A stretch of DNA of 64,000 bases from Panax quinquefolius (GCA_020205615.1 CM035156.1:19123128-19187127); one strand, 5' to 3'; positions 22,209-36,015 are shown, counted from the stretch's first letter. Translations and numbers: made by a program. Notes: a model not told the origin generated them from the sequence alone.

Positions 22209-23858
22209 GGTAACAACTGCAGCGGAAACAACAATTCATTAGAAGAGTTAAGTAGAGAATGAAATCTATTATCATCTATGAATTTAAAAGTCCATCATCA
22301 ATATTTTATCCCTGTAACATAAATCAATATACATCTCGAATCAAATATTCATCTTTTCACTACGAGCCAAAGATATTCATTTGTATCACCAGTTGGTCAT
22401 GTTCATCTCAACACCTGTTCATCTTTGCACTACGGGCCAAAGATATTCATTAGGTAATCATACATCTTTGCACTACAGGCCAAAGATATTCATCAAGTAT
22501 CACCATTAAGGATTTGAGGATGATGAAAACATTTTAGAAAACGAATCCAAAATGAGATGAGAAGGACAAATATTAGGGACTCATATTTCGGTTTATCCAA
22601 ATTCAATAATACTCCATAATAACCAATTGTGAAGTAAAATTCAAAAATAAAGATTAAAACATGGATACAATCAAAGATAGTAACCATAATAGACATCTGG
22701 GATAAAGTAGAGAAAATTTCATTTTTCGGTAAATAGTGTCGTATTTGTGAATAATGCTGTATACGTGAATAGTGTCGTATACGTGAATAGTAACCCCGAT
22801 ACAAAAATGTAGAAATTCCATAATAAATCTCATCTCAATAATTCGGCATAATGATATTGAAGAAAATAATATCATTTAAGAAGAAAATAACATCCCTTAC
22901 CTCAAAAGAATAGTATTTCTGACCGGAACATCGGATAAAGTGTTGAAGGAAACTTGTACTGAATAGCAACTCTCAAAGTATCTAAATACTCACAAAATAA
23001 GCTCGATAATATAGAGAGAGAAAAAAAAACTTGTTTCTAGTGTGACTGTCAATTCTAACTAAGCACCCTATTTATGAGAAAATGTTAGAACGCCGAAGTA
23101 GACTTAACCTGCTACCTGATGGCTTTACCTGTTACTATTCATGCCCACCACATTTGAAATAAAATTTCAGCATATTTCTCACCAACCAAAAGTGGGGCAC
23201 ACTAATTTTAGAAATTTCCAAAATATTTTACCATTTAAGTAATAATCAGAAATTTCAATAATTCATAATAAATAGCCCTTTTATCAGAAAAATACAAATT
23301 TTATGTCCATTCCATATGAAATCGGATTCTCTACAACTTTGTAGCTTTAAGTTTTTTCAAATTCCAAACAGAAAATATCTGAAATCCACAAACGGACGAT
23401 TTTCAATACCTCATAAAATTCATAGCAAATCATACGTTAGTTTTTAACGGTTCAAAATTTGTGGAAATATACTCAACTTATATATGTATAACATATCCAA
23501 AAATCATAACGATCCAACGGTCGGATCAAAATTATAACTCACGCAATAGAGCTTAAGAACACCGATTTAATTATTTAATACCTTTATTCCGACAAAATAC
23601 TGATAAAATATCTCAGCTTTAATTCCTTCATTTATAACCACATAAAATAAATATTTCCTTATCATATAAATCAATAAATAATTATTCACAAATAATATTA
23701 CAGAATCACAATAATGACAATCAGGCCGTTCCTAGGAAAAAGGGGGCATTCCGATAAGGATTTCTCCTTACTGGCGCGCAATTAGGTGACCAAACCTCTC
23801 CTTGACAGAATATTCTAGACATTGCCAATAATGCTATCTAATAATATTATTCAAATAA
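22209..23858 (-). repeat. Second LTR of element X, first segment
   Basis: It starts at AACAACTGCAGCGG, equivalent to 14311, directly fused to element A integrase sequence. It parallels 14311-15261 with scattered substitutions, then continues past the A insertion point (AAAAGTGGGGCACACTAATT) into the U3 region that the left copy lacks. Short CGTATACGTGAATAGTGT units lie at 22736-22800. It is cut at 23858 by the solo LTR W. Confidence 0.75.
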
Positions 23859-25038
23859 TGTGACGCCCCCAAAATAGGTCTACACGACCCATTCTGAGTC
23901 GCCAGATATCATACTATAAAAAAATCAAATACAAACTTCATTTATACAACTGTTGAACTGTCGTGCAGAATACGACCACAGTTAAACTGTGAGTTTTAAT
24001 ACAGATGTATGTACCTCGACCATAACCTTACAATGTTACTTTACATAAAAGTACAGTAAAAACTGTTTTAGAAATTAAAATCTTTGGGAAGTGCTCAAGG
24101 AAACCTTCGTACATGGGAGGCCATGAATCTAGGTTATGATAGATATCATATGTCTAGAGAATTATCCTTGATTGACCCAATAGACTCCAAAGAAAAACGA
24201 GAAGATTACTGTCATGTTCCTTCCAATGGTGAGTCTTCTCTTGACATATAACTATCTCCATCGTCTGCAATTGCACATTATGTTTCAACCAAACTCCAAG
24301 ATCATATAGGTAGTGCTCATAGATATACTCAACAAGTGGATGTGCACAACCCCGTCTTATGATAACACGAGGTTGTATGTCATTAGACATCTTGTATGAT
24401 TGTGACAAAACACCCTTCCAAAGTTGGGTTCGCCTCACCCTATTCGGTTCACCAAAATTAAATATCAAATAACGTATACAATACGACACACTTATCTAAA
24501 TTTCTCAATAAAATTATTTCCATACTATTTAGGGAGAACCTCAACGACTATAGACCACCGCTCTATTCTCCTGTTACCCCGCTCGACTCCAATTTTACAC
24601 TCTTATTACACGAAAGGAATTGTGAAGCAAAAAGGTGAGCATAACTAGCCCGATAAAGAATATCATGACTAAAGATAATTTACATCATCAATAGCCTTCA
24701 TCGGTAATAAATCGGAGATTTAGAACATATAGTAGATGATAAAACTTTTCAACCATAGTTGCGGTGAGACGAAAGCGATCCATTAGAAGAGTCGAATAGG
24801 CCATGATTCTATTATCTTCTCAATGTTAAAAGTCCACCAATAATGTTTTATCCCTGTAACACATCAATCAACATTTCCTGTCCACAATCATATGAATAAC
24901 TCATAATCATAATTGTGATTTTAAATTCCTCTTCGCACCTAGGACTAAAATAATTTTCATCACCTATCTTCACCTGAAACATCAAAAATCATGGTTATAC
25001 CAAATCACAATTCTTGCTCATAATCATACTAATAAATT
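23859..25038 (-). repeat. Solo LTR W, left segment
   Basis: From the LTR terminus TGTGACGCCCCC to the insertion site of B. It shows family words (CACCTATCTTCACCTGAAAC, GAAGAGTCGAATAGG). Its last bases, AAATT at 25034-25038, are the TSD of B. Confidence 0.8.
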
Positions 25039-27972
25039 TGTGAGACCCCAAATTTTATGAATAAAGATTTAAATTTCTCGAAATATTTTTTTGAATATTA
25101 TGGTGTGGATTTGATATAATATTATAGTAGTGGGTAATATTTATAAATTTTGCAAAGTATGCAAGTTGTTATATAATATTCGATTGGTCGGAGAATATTC
25201 TTTTTTTCGGGGAATATCCGTACGACGGCACAATCATTGGTGGACCCCACAACGGAAGTATTGTCGTAGTTAAAAAACGACAGAATTATCATTTTATAAA
25301 AATAACGGCGAAAATATTACCGTTAAAACGGTTGAACTACTCGGTAGTAAAAGTACAGTATTACACGTGGTTACATAGTAGCACGGTATTGATTATTGAT
25401 GCTTACGTAAAAGTCACTCGAGTTATACTCAATTATTATTACGATAATTGCATCATCATATCTCACGTATTATTGATTCGATTATTGTCACGATATCATC
25501 TGCGTAATATGATATATTATTAAATCAATAATTGAGGCGACAAAGTTATTCATATTATTAAATTACAATATTTACAATGTCTAGATGTTACATCGAGGAG
25601 AGGTTTGGTCATCTAATTACGCCATGATAAGGAGAAATCCTTATTGGAAAGCCCTCTTTCACAGGAGCGACACAGGTTGTTAAATATTGTGAGTTATAAA
25701 ATTAATGATGAATAAGTTTGTGTTGATTAAAGATAAAATTGATAGTTCCATTGTTTTAGAATTATTAGTGTTAGTGGAAATCAATATTTATTTCGATATT
25801 AATTGATTTTTGTAAGTTATACTGATCAATCGGGTAATTAATCAGATAAATGAGTAATTAATTGTTATTAATTCACATGATTATAACTATTTGTTCACAT
25901 GTGTGTACTATTGATTCACATTCTTGTACTATTAGGGGAGTTGGTGCAAGATTGACAATACTTGCATGACTAAGTTAAAAATGGAGGTATAGATGGAGTC
26001 TTATATCGTAATTCGTATTTTCTCATGATTATAACTATTGATTCACATGATTGAACTATTGATTCATATTATTTACTATTAGGGGAGGTGGTGCAAGTTT
26101 GATAATACTTGCAGGACTAAATTAAAAATGAAGAAAAAAAGAATGTATTATACTGTAATATCGAAGCTATATTTTCCTATAAATGGAAGCTCATTCTTCC
26201 TTCATTTCTCACCAATTCACTAAAGCTTTAGAGCAATTATTATAGAGAGAAATTATAGAGAGAAAGAAGAAGAGAAGTCTACTACCTCACTATTCTAATA
26301 TCCACTTTCTTTTAAAGTAAGGGGTATTATTCTTTCGTATTCATGAAGAGAGTTATATTCTTTCAATACTCGTAAGGTTGTTATTCCATTCTTTATTATT
26401 ATGTTGGAATAACTTTTTACATCTGATATACTTGTACATGGTGAAATTCTTACATTATTCCATTCTTTATTATTACATTGGAATAACACATGCATCTTGA
26501 TCTATCGCATGCACAGTGAATTCATTGTTATTTCATTCTTTATTATTACATTGGAACATCACATACTATGCAGATTATGCATGACTGGTTCCATTCTTTA
26601 TTATTACATTGGAACATCCGTGCAATGCGATTACGCATGACTAGTTCCATTCTTTATTATTCTATTGGAATATCACATGCTGCATGCGGATTCTGCGTGA
26701 CTGGTTCAATTCTTTATTATTACATTGGGAATAACTTGTTTTATGCGATTATCGCATGCACGGTGAATTCTTCATTTATTCCATTCTTTATTATTACATT
26801 GGAATAATGCATCTATATGGATTACTGCATGCATGGTGAATGATCCTTCAGTATTCATTCCTTATTAAATTGTAGAAATGATCCAGTATCGTGGATTCTG
26901 CGCATAATGATTGAAAATCCATTTGCGAGTTTCATATATTCTATTATACTCGATTGGTTAAATTTTTGCTTCTATACTACATGAAATTAGTAGAATATCC
27001 TAGATATTTGCGCTTCATCCAGTATCTTTTTATGGAAATATTCTTCTAAGCATTCTTGAATTATACTCCATAAAGCAGTATCATGTTGACAATTTGGACG
27101 TAATTGATTTCAGGATAAATTAACTTATAAATCTTTAAAATTTATTCTTGAACTTGTTTTATAGAATTATTATGTTATTGTCATCGTCCTCATGCTTATA
27201 TTGTGATGAAAGTTATCTTTGGCTTACGTGCATAGATGGACTTGGTATGATTATGACCAGGGATCATTCGATATAATCATGACCTGTATAAATGATGTGG
27301 TAAAAGTCCTTAGTGGCCTGTAGTGCATTGATGGACAATTTTTGGTATGATTATGACCAGGGATTATTCGGTATAGTCATGACCATTGATGATTTAATGA
27401 ATATCCTTGGCCCGTAGTGCATGGATGACTCGATGATGTGGTTTATTTATTAAGCTGAGTCTCAACGATAAAAATTGATGAAAACATTTTAAATCATAGA
27501 ATATAGTAGATATCATGCTCTAATTGACTCTTACAATGGATTGCTTATTCATTGCAGCTAAAATTGATGTCTATTGTATTTTATCGGTTTAACATTGTTG
27601 AAGACTAATGATAATTTATTACGCATTATCTTAGTCATAATATTTCTTCTTTGGCTAATTGAGCTCACCCTTTTCTTTCATTGTTCTCTTGAAAATGAGA
27701 ATATAGTGGGATTAGTCGGGGAGCGGAGTGACGGTCCGGATGATAGCATTAGTAGTCCTCACTATTACATTAAATAGTGTGATAATAAATATAATGAGGA
27801 CTCCATTGAGTGTGGATATTGTCTAGATGACAATATTTGTATTAAAACTCATGACATATGTTTTGTCGTATTTTACCTGTTTGTTGTATAATTAAGTTGT
27901 ATTTGAATTTTTGTACCATGTATTTTCTAGCGACCCAAGATGGGTGATGTATACTGTTTTGGGGGTGTCACA
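25039..27972 (+). repeat. 5' LTR of element B
   Basis: 2,934 bp, TGTGAGACCCC ... GGGGGTGTCACA. TATAAATG lies near 26179. The hairpin array (26375-26870) has CATGCATGCG linkers. The LTR ends with the shared GATGGGTGATGTATAC block. Confidence 0.9.
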
Positions 27973-27986
27973 ATTAGTATCAAAGC
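27973..27986 (+). other. Degenerate primer binding site of element B
   Basis: ATTAGTATCAAAGC stands where A has GTTGGTATCAAAGC. Two changes from A weaken the match to tRNA-iMet. Confidence 0.7.
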
Positions 27987-28151
27987 TTAGGGATATGATC
28001 CTGGTGAGATGTGAGACAAGAACTAGGAAGGGAGGCAGAATTCCTTGTTAGTATGACCTACCTAAGTTTATTTGGTATTTAATTGGTTGGTCGAGTATAG
28101 GGATAATATGTGATATGTTAATTAACCCTTGTTTTGTGACAGTGTTTGAAA

Positions 28152-29320
28152 ATGGCATCTGAAAATGTTGAGATAAGCAATGAAGCACATGAGACCATTG
28201 AGTCACCAACGATCAATACCCAGGATAATGTGCAACATGAAGACAATAATCGTCAGGTAAATAACAACACCGATCAAATGATGAACGATGGGATGTTCAA
28301 AGGCTTTATGCAATTCATGCAACATCAGGTAAGAGAGACTCTCTGTTCAAAATATAGGTGGAAATAATGGCAACCCGGTTCGATCGGTCATTAAGCGATT
28401 CAGGAGCCGGGACCACCGGAGTTTTTGGGAAAGCGGAACCATTTAAAGCGGATCGTGGTTAAGCGGATCACCAAGATATTTGATGTCTTGGGATGCTCAG
28501 AAGGAGCAAAAGGTTCCCTTACCACCTTTATGTTGCGTGAAGAAGCGATTCTTGGTGGGAATCTATAAAAGCATTACCCAACTGGCCTTGCTCAAAATAT
28601 CTTGGGAGAAGTTCCAAGAGTTGTTCAACGACAAGTACTTTCCTGAAAGTATTCGTCACATGAAGGAGGTGGAATTCATCAAAGTGGCATAAAACAATAT
28701 GACCGTGTCGCAATACGAGGCTAAATTTGCGGAGTTATCCCGGTTTGCATACCATTTGGTCGATGATGAGGAGCGAATGACGCGAATGTTTCTAAGAGGT
28801 TTGAAACCCGAAATACGTCAATACCTCATTTCTCACAAACTTTGTTTATATTCAGATGTTGTGAATAGGGCTCAGTTATTGGAGCGCGATAATAAGCCAG
28901 CCCAACCAAAGGATAACGAGCCACAACACGATAATAATCATACCGGTGGCAATGGCCATCGGAACAATGATAACCATCATGGGGGAAATTATCATGCCAA
29001 GTATGGTAACCACTTCGGTGGTAATCATGGCCAAAATAATAGGTGTGGAAATTTCAAGAAGAGAAGGTTCAACAACGATGGAAAGATAGCAGCACCAACA
29101 CCCGTTTTCAAGGAAGGAGAACGACCACCAATTGTATGCTTCAGATGCGGAGGAGAGGGACATATCAGTCCAAACTGCGTGATGTAGTCCAAAGTATGTT
29201 ACAATTATGGAAAAGAAGGTCACCAAGCCAGATTTTGTCGTGCACCAAAGTCAAGTCCAGCTGGGACGGTGGCACCAAAGGCGGATACGGACAAAACAAA
29301 GTCGGTAGTTTCAGGAAGAG
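28152..29320 (+). pseudogene. gag: gag of element B, broken
   Basis: It starts at ATG 28152 (MASENVEISNEAHETIESPT), parallel to A. The first frame ends at 28365-28367 after a shift following KGFMQFMQHQ. The capsid part (about 28600-28870) is readable as WEKFQELFNDKYFPESIRHM and MFLRGLKPEIRQYLISHKL. A Gly/Asn/His-rich linker follows, then zinc knuckle CFRCGGEGHISPNC. A TAG follows at 29185-29187. The second knuckle reads CYNYGKEGHQARFC, with its second cysteine replaced by tyrosine. It is close to the A gag but has different disabling mutations, so the two copies decayed independently. Confidence 0.85.
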
Positions 29321-29623
29321 CGTTTTTTGTGACTTCTCAAAAAACGAGTGACCCAAATGAAGTTAGCACGGGTTAGTTAATTATAAATTCTTGCGAAGTA
29401 TATACCTTATTAGATACCGATTCTACCCATTCTTTTATCTCTCTTGCTTGCGCTCAACGTTTAAATTCGATCCCAGAGAAGTTAGCCTTTGACTTATTGA
29501 TTGAAACTTCGTTAGTAGAAACCTTCGTTACCTCCACTGTTTATAAATCTTATTGATTCAAATTGACACTTTCACGTTACCTGTCGATCTTATTTCTTTG
29601 AAAATACTTGCATTTGATGTGAT
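29321..29623 (+). pseudogene. Protease fragment of element B, cut by element C
   Basis: Translation gives VTSQKTSDPNEVSTG, a stop, then INSCEVYTLLDTDSTHSFI. The active-site DTG of A is DTD here, so the catalytic loop is damaged. The fragment stops at ATACTTGCATTTGATGTGAT where the LTR of C begins; the same words continue in A into GGGATTGATTGG. Confidence 0.8.
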
Positions 29624-32015
29624 TTTGAGACCCAGTTTTATCGATAAAGATTTAAATTTTGTCAAAATAAATTTTTAATATTATGGTGTGAATTTGAGAT
29701 AATATTATAGTTGTGGGTAGTATTAATAAATTTTACAAAGTATCACAGTGGTTATATTATATTCGATTGGTGGGGAATATTAGGTTTAGCGAGGGAATAT
29801 TAAATCTGATGACTCAATCATTGGTGGACCCTAGCAGAATTATTGTCGGATTGAAAAAGCGACAAAAATATTTTATTGAAATAACGGCGGAAGTTTTCTG
29901 GTAGTTCTTGTTGAACTACTTTCGGTAGTAAAAAATGCGATGTCGTGTGGTTGCGTAGTAGCAGCGCGGTATTGATTATTGATCTTTATGTGAGAAGTCA
30001 CTCGGTTTGATTCCATTATTGTCGATTAATAATATGAATTATTATAGCGATAATGACGTTTTGTTTTATTAATTATTATTAACGTAATAAAAGCGAAACA
30101 TCTTTATATAAAATAGAATACTTTATTAAAGTTATTACATAAATAGAATATATTATATTTTATTATGCATAGTGTTGCGTAGTGTTTTTTGCGTAGTGTT
30201 TTGCGTAGTATTGCATAGTGTTTGCATAGTAAAATGTTTTTATATAAATAGAATATATTATATTTTATTTAAAAGATTTTTCTTTAAATATGGATGAGTC
30301 AGTTAAAGTAAATCAATCAGATAGTTCATGGATTAATTCTTATGCATTCCATTTTCTATAAATAGAAGCTCATTCCTTCATTATTTTCTTACGAATTCAT
30401 TGAAACTACAGAGAGAAATTATAGAGAGAAAGCTATAGAGAAAATTATAGAAAGAAGAAGAGTATTACTAACTCTTCACTACTTACATATTAGGTTCTTT
30501 TTACGGTGAAATTGTTATTCTTTCTTCTTGAAGAGAACTTACATTATTCCATTCATTATTATTACATTGGAATAACTTTTGTAAAAGTGGCATACCTATA
30601 TACATACTTTGTATCTGCAGCGTACCTATACTTGGTGAAATCCTTATGTTATTCCATTGCTTATTATTACATTGGAATAACTTTGTATCTGTGATTTACC
30701 TATACTTGGTGACATTCTTACATTATTACATTGGAACATCACATGCATGTGTTTTACAGGACTGGTTAAGATTTTATTATTACATTGGAACATCACATGC
30801 ATGTGTTTTACAGGACTGGTTAAATCTTTATCGTTACTGTTGGAATATCTATCATGTGTTTTTACAGGATCAGGTTCCATCTTTATTATTACATTTGGAA
30901 CATCACATGCGATTGTGAATTTCACGACTGGTTAGATTATTATTATTACATTGGAATAACTTTTATCTGTCTGAAATCTGCGTGCGTGGTGATTTCTTTT
31001 GTTATTCCATTCTTTATTATACCCGGTTGGTTAAAACTTTGACTTATATACTCCATGAAATTAGTAGAATATCCTTGATATTTGCGTTTCATCGATATCT
31101 TTTCATGGAAATATTCTTGATCATTCTTGAATTTTACTCTGAAAGCGATGTCGTGTTGACAATTTGGGCGTTAATAATTCATGGATTAAATAATTCTTGA
31201 ACTTGTTTTATTGAATTATTATGTCATTGTCATCATCCTCGTGTTATATTATGTTATCTTTGGCTTTACGTGCGTAGATGAACTTAGTATGATTATGACC
31301 GAGGATCATTCGGTATAATCATGACTTGATATAAATGATGTGACAAAAGTCCTCGATGGCACATAATGCGATGATGGATAGTTTTGGTATGATTATGACC
31401 GGGGTGATTCGGTATAGTCATGACCATTGATAATTTGATGAAAATCCTTGGCCAGTAGTGCGAGGGATGATTAGATGTGGTGGTTTATTTATTAAAATGA
31501 GTCTCGTGATAAAAATTGATGAAAACCTTTTAAAACCTAAAAGATAGTAGACTTTATTCTCTCTTGACTCTTTTAATGGATTGTTTATTCCATTGCTATG
31601 ATTAAAGCTGGTTTATCTATTGTATTTTATCGGTTTAACTTTTTGTTGAAGGCTAATGATAATTTATTACGCATTATCTTAGTCGTAATATTTCTTCTTT
31701 GGGCTAGTTGAGCTCACCCTTTCTTTCTTTATTCTCTTGAAATGAGAACATAGGCTGAGACGAGTCGGGGAGCGGAGTAATGGTCGAGGAGGATAGCATT
31801 AGTAGTCCTCACTATTACGTGAAATAGTGTGATAATAGTTGTAATGAGGACTCCTTTTGAGTTTGTATAATATCTAGTAGATAATATTTGTATTCAAACT
31901 CACGGTTTATATCGTATTATACCACAGCGATTATATTAGTAAGTTGTATTTGAATTTATGTACCATGTAAGTGGCGACCCAGATGGGTGGCGTATACCTA
32001 ATTTTGGGCGTCGCG
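29624..32015 (+). repeat. 5' LTR of element C
   Basis: It starts TTTGAGACCC (family TGTGAGACCC, one change) and ends GGGCGTCGCG where the family has GCGTCACA. TATAAATA is at 30357-30364. The U3 holds the GCATAGTGTTGCGTAGTG repeat. Confidence 0.85.
30167..30230 (+). repeat. GCGTAGTGTTT minisatellite in the U3 of C
   Basis: Six degenerate units of GC(A/G)TAGTGTTT. The counterpart in the 3' LTR lies at 36561-36624. It is absent from the LTRs of A, B and D. Confidence 0.8.
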
Positions 32016-32016
32016 G

Positions 32017-32028
32017 TTGATATCGAGC
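32017..32028 (+). other. Degenerate primer binding site of element C
   Basis: TTGATATCGAGC replaces TTGGTATCAAAGC-like sequence next to the LTR. It is followed by the family leader (TTAGGGATATGATCC, GAGATAAGAACTAGGAGG). Confidence 0.65.
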
Positions 32029-32205
32029 TTAGGGATATGATCCACAGCTAAGATGTGAGATAAGAACTAGGAGGAGAGATAAGCGGGAAAAATTCCTTGC
32101 TAGTATGACCTACCTAAGTTTATTTGGTATTTAATTGGTCGGTCGGGAGTATAGGGATAATATTTGATATATTAATTAACCCTTGTGTTGTGGCGGTGTT
32201 TGAAA

Positions 32206-33680
32206 ATGGCGGTGAAAATATTCACTGATGGAGTGAATGTGGTGGTTGTGACACCTTTAATCACTAATCGAGTTAATGCGATTATCGGGACGAGGAACAA
32301 ATTAGAGATATCCACGTAGTAAATGAAGAACTAATTGTTGCTTTTTGAGCTAGTTGCAGAGTAGCGGTGAAAGTGAGGAAGAAGAGGAAGAAGAGGAAGA
32401 AGAGGAACTGAGGAGAATTGGTTAGAAGAAATTTATGATCAAAACTTAGAATTACAAAATCGTGTTAAGTGAGCTAGAAGAAACGAGGTTGAAGAAGCGA
32501 CAAGCGATTAAGTGGAACAAAGGGATCTGACAATTCAAAATTGGGTTACCCGATATGTGATGCTCGAACAAAATCACGCTTTGGCGGGGTGTAAGATATT
32601 AAAGTTGGAATCGAGAATTTAAAAATCAAAGATCTTGAAAGAAGAAACAAGCGAGCGAAGGAGAATAGGCGATGCATGGGTAAAAAGGCACTGCTGTAGC
32701 GTTGATAGTGTAGAAAAAGATGTCCGATCGATAAAGCGAAATAGATGAAATGGACTTTGCTTTTTGGGCGGACAATTGGGAAGAACCCAACATCGAATTG
32801 AATTACCACATGCATAGCGGTCGGCCGAATTCGATATGGATCGGAGAATAATGATTCAAATCATGGATCGAGGAATGTGAAGAAGCACTTAAGGGTGGAA
32901 TGTACCTATAGTAAAAGTCGAACTTCGGTAATTTAAGCGAGGCGTTTATTGAAAACCGAGCGAAGTTATTACGGGTAAAATTAATTATTGCGAAGTCTAT
33001 ACTTTATTCAATACAAGTTCTACCCACTCTTTTATTCTACCTAGTTGTGTTCAATGTTTAAATTTGACTCAGAAAAAAATTAGACTTTGATTTATCTATT
33101 GAAACTTCGTTGGGAGAAACCTTCGTTACCTCCTTTGTTTTTTTTAAATCTTGTTTGATTCAAATAAACACTTTCACGTTACTGTCGATATTATCTCTTT
33201 GAAAATACTTGCCTTTGAGGTAATTTTTGAAAGCGATTGATTAATTACTCATTATTCTTTTTGTAAGGTTGTTAGCTTTCATATTCTAACCAACTTTGTT
33301 ATCTGAATTCAAAGTAACCAAACCTAAAGTTAATCATTGTAATATCAAGCCATAAGTAAAAGCTCCGAACCTTTCGTTGTTGACTTCCTTGTGTGGAATG
33401 CACAAATAGGACTTTACACTGTAAGCGACATCGTGAATGAAGATGGCAAGTTTATAGGTATCATTGTGAGGGCTTATCTAGGTTAAGGGATAGAAGTCAC
33501 GATTGGTATCAATGTAACGTCTTATCAAGTCTTGGATAAGAGTAGCGATTTTGAATGATATTTCTATCATTAATAAATTTCTTGGCGTATTCTTGAAGAT
33601 TTCTAGCCTACCTAGGCGTGAAATCGAATTTTGTATTGACCCCGATCTGAAAACCCATTTCTTAAACCCTCGAATATTTC
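32206..33680 (+). pseudogene. Strongly degenerate gag/protease remnant of element C
   Basis: The leader and an ATG in the family context (GTGTTTGAAAATGGCGG, 32206) are kept, but the coding part diverges from A and B. An acidic stretch at about 32370-32410 (repeated GAGGAAGAA) encodes a run of glutamates. Near 32985-33130 a protease remnant is recognisable: EVYTLFNTSSTHSFI, where the catalytic DTG has become NTS. Near 33590-33660 SLPRREIEFCIDP matches the pre-RT linker of A. Stops and frameshifts are frequent. It is not functional. Confidence 0.7.
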
Positions 33681-34850
33681 TTGATTAAAATGAGCAGTTT
33701 CGTGGTTTTATGTTGAAAGTCATAATAAAAGCATTGGAATAATGAAAATCATGGGTATATGAAGTATTAGTAAGTTTTATGATGAGTTATGTTGGTTGGT
33801 ATGTGAAAACATGAAAGTTTCTTAGAAATCACAAAGAGTTGAAAATCGATTTTGGTGAAAAGCGTAACATGAAATTCAATTGACTATATCTCTTATTATA
33901 TTTTGAATTTTTGAATGTGGTCAAGTCCTAGAGTTAGATCTATGAGTTACCTAACTAATACAAGTGGAATTACTGGAAAAGGTGTTGTAGATTTTTGTGG
34001 GGACTGATTTTGTAAAAGGAGTGCAAAGCTGCAAAAATCGAAAAAGCTTCTGCCATGATTTTAGAGAGGCTGTTTCGGCCACTTAAATTATGAGAAAAAT
34101 TCTGGCCTTTTGGGACATGAAGGTATATGGTATAAAGTATCTCCTGTCCAAAAATGAGCTCATTACGACTTAAAATGAGCAAGTTATGACTATTTCAATA
34201 TTTAGGTTTTTCAAATGAAAAACGCTATAACGAGTTCTATAACTCAGATGACCATGAAATTTAAACTAGAAGCTCACGTTAACATGTGTAAGGTCCTGCC
34301 AAGATTTGGGAATTTTGGAGTTAAACTTGAGGTAGCTAATTTCTTAAGGAATTAATTAGAAATTGATTTTTAAAAAATAGTAAATGAATTTTAAAAATTC
34401 GAGAAAAATATATTTTCATTATGGGACTATATTATGCTAAATCCCAGAAAAGAAATATTTTTGGGACTAATTTGGTATTTTTCATGAAAATAGTTTAATT
34501 ACGAACATATGAGTTAAATATGTTATGTGAAATAACAAAGTTGAAAATAGGATTTTATGGCTAGAGAATCCTATATAGAATATATGCATATTTTTTTGAT
34601 GAGGATTTGATAATTGGTGATGATATTTTATGAGTATGGCATTTTGAATGATTAAATGCATTATATGGTAAAAGCGTAAACAATTGAGATAAATTGTTTA
34701 TAAATTTAAGAAGTGATTAAAATATTATTATAATATTAATGTTATTAGATTATGAGATTATTAAGTGATTGATAACATGGGGATATTCTTGAATCTGGAT
34801 AAATTATATTATAAATGTTTAATATTTATCCTTTATCTCATTTGATTGAT
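33681..34850 (+). other. Non-coding interior of element C
   Basis: AT-rich sequence with no readable domain. It lies where pol would be in A. From about 34790 it begins to resemble LTR U5 sequence (TTGATTGATTCTTTATATCA, ATTGCTTATATTATG). Confidence 0.6.
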
Positions 34851-34899
34851 TCTTTATATCATTATCCTCATTGCTTATATTATGTTAAAAGTCAATCTT

Positions 34900-35830
34900 T
34901 AGCAGTAGTGCATTGATAGACTTGGTATGATTATGACCACGGATCATTCGGTATAATCATAGCAGTAAATGAATACACAATTATCTTTGGTAGTAGTGCA
35001 TGGATAATTTGTGGTCGTGATCTTAATGAATACACAATTATCTTTGGTAGTAGTGCATGGATAATTTGTGGTGGTCGTAATCTTAATGAATATCCTTGGC
35101 TTTGTAGTGCGGGGATGATTCGATGATGTGGATTAATTATTGAAATGAGTCTCGTGATGAAATATTAATTCATGGATGTGTTCAAAGTCATCATACATGG
35201 CTTACGTACGTGCATAGATGGACTTGGTATGATTATGACCGAGGATTGTTACATAATCATAAATTTGTGATTAAGTAATTAAAACACAATTATCTTTGGT
35301 AGTAGTGCATGGATAATTTGTGGTGCGTGATCTTAATGAATATCCTTGGCACATAGTGCGAGGGATGATTCGATGATGTGGATTAATTATTGAATACGTT
35401 ATCTTTGGTGATGAAATATTAATTCATGGATGCGTTCAAAGTCATGCATGGATAATTTACGTGCATAGATGGACTTGAATATGATTATGACCTTTATGGC
35501 ATTGTTCGGTATAATCATAGTAGTAATTAAAACACATTATCTTTGGTAGTAGTGCATGGATAATTTGTGGTGCGTGATCTTAATGAATATCCTTGGCACG
35601 TAGTGCGGGGATGATTCGATGATGTGGATTAATTATTGGTGAGTCTCGTGATGAAATATTAATTCATGGATGCGTTCAAAGTAAATACATGGCTACGTGC
35701 ATAGATGGACTTGGTATGATTATGACCGAGGATTGTTGGGTATAATCATGGTAAGTAATTGAAAACACGAATATCCTTGGCGGTTAGTGCATGGATAATT
35801 AATGGTGGTGATCTTATTAAAATTGCGTCT
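34900..35830 (+). repeat. Tandem array of about 240-bp units inside element C
   Basis: The block ACAATTATCTTTGGTAGTAG, TGCATGGATAATTTGTGG, then GATCTTAATGAATATCCTTGG recurs at about 34975, 35031, 35283, 35531 and, altered, 35765. The last few are spaced about 235-250 bp. Each unit also has GCATAGATGGACTTG and ATGATTATGACCGAGGAT. These words are the third repeat block of the LTRs, so the array is amplified LTR-like sequence in the interior. Confidence 0.8.
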
Positions 35831-36015
35831 TAGCATTATTGGTTTCTGATTTGTATATCTTTGCTTTGTAGTGCAAAGATGAATTGTTAATGAATAGCTT
35901 TGGCGATTTCAAAGATGAATTTAATATTTTTAAGCGATAAAAGGTATTGAGGTATCCTCATCTCTTTATCATATCAGTCGTACCCTAATTTGGTGAAATT
36001 CCATAAGGAGGAGAT

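Noticed and set aside
23179..23858. Possible separate element between X and W
   Set aside because: The sequence is the U3 part of X's second LTR. The continuity CTCACCAACCAAAAGTGG across the A insertion point in the other copy explains it.
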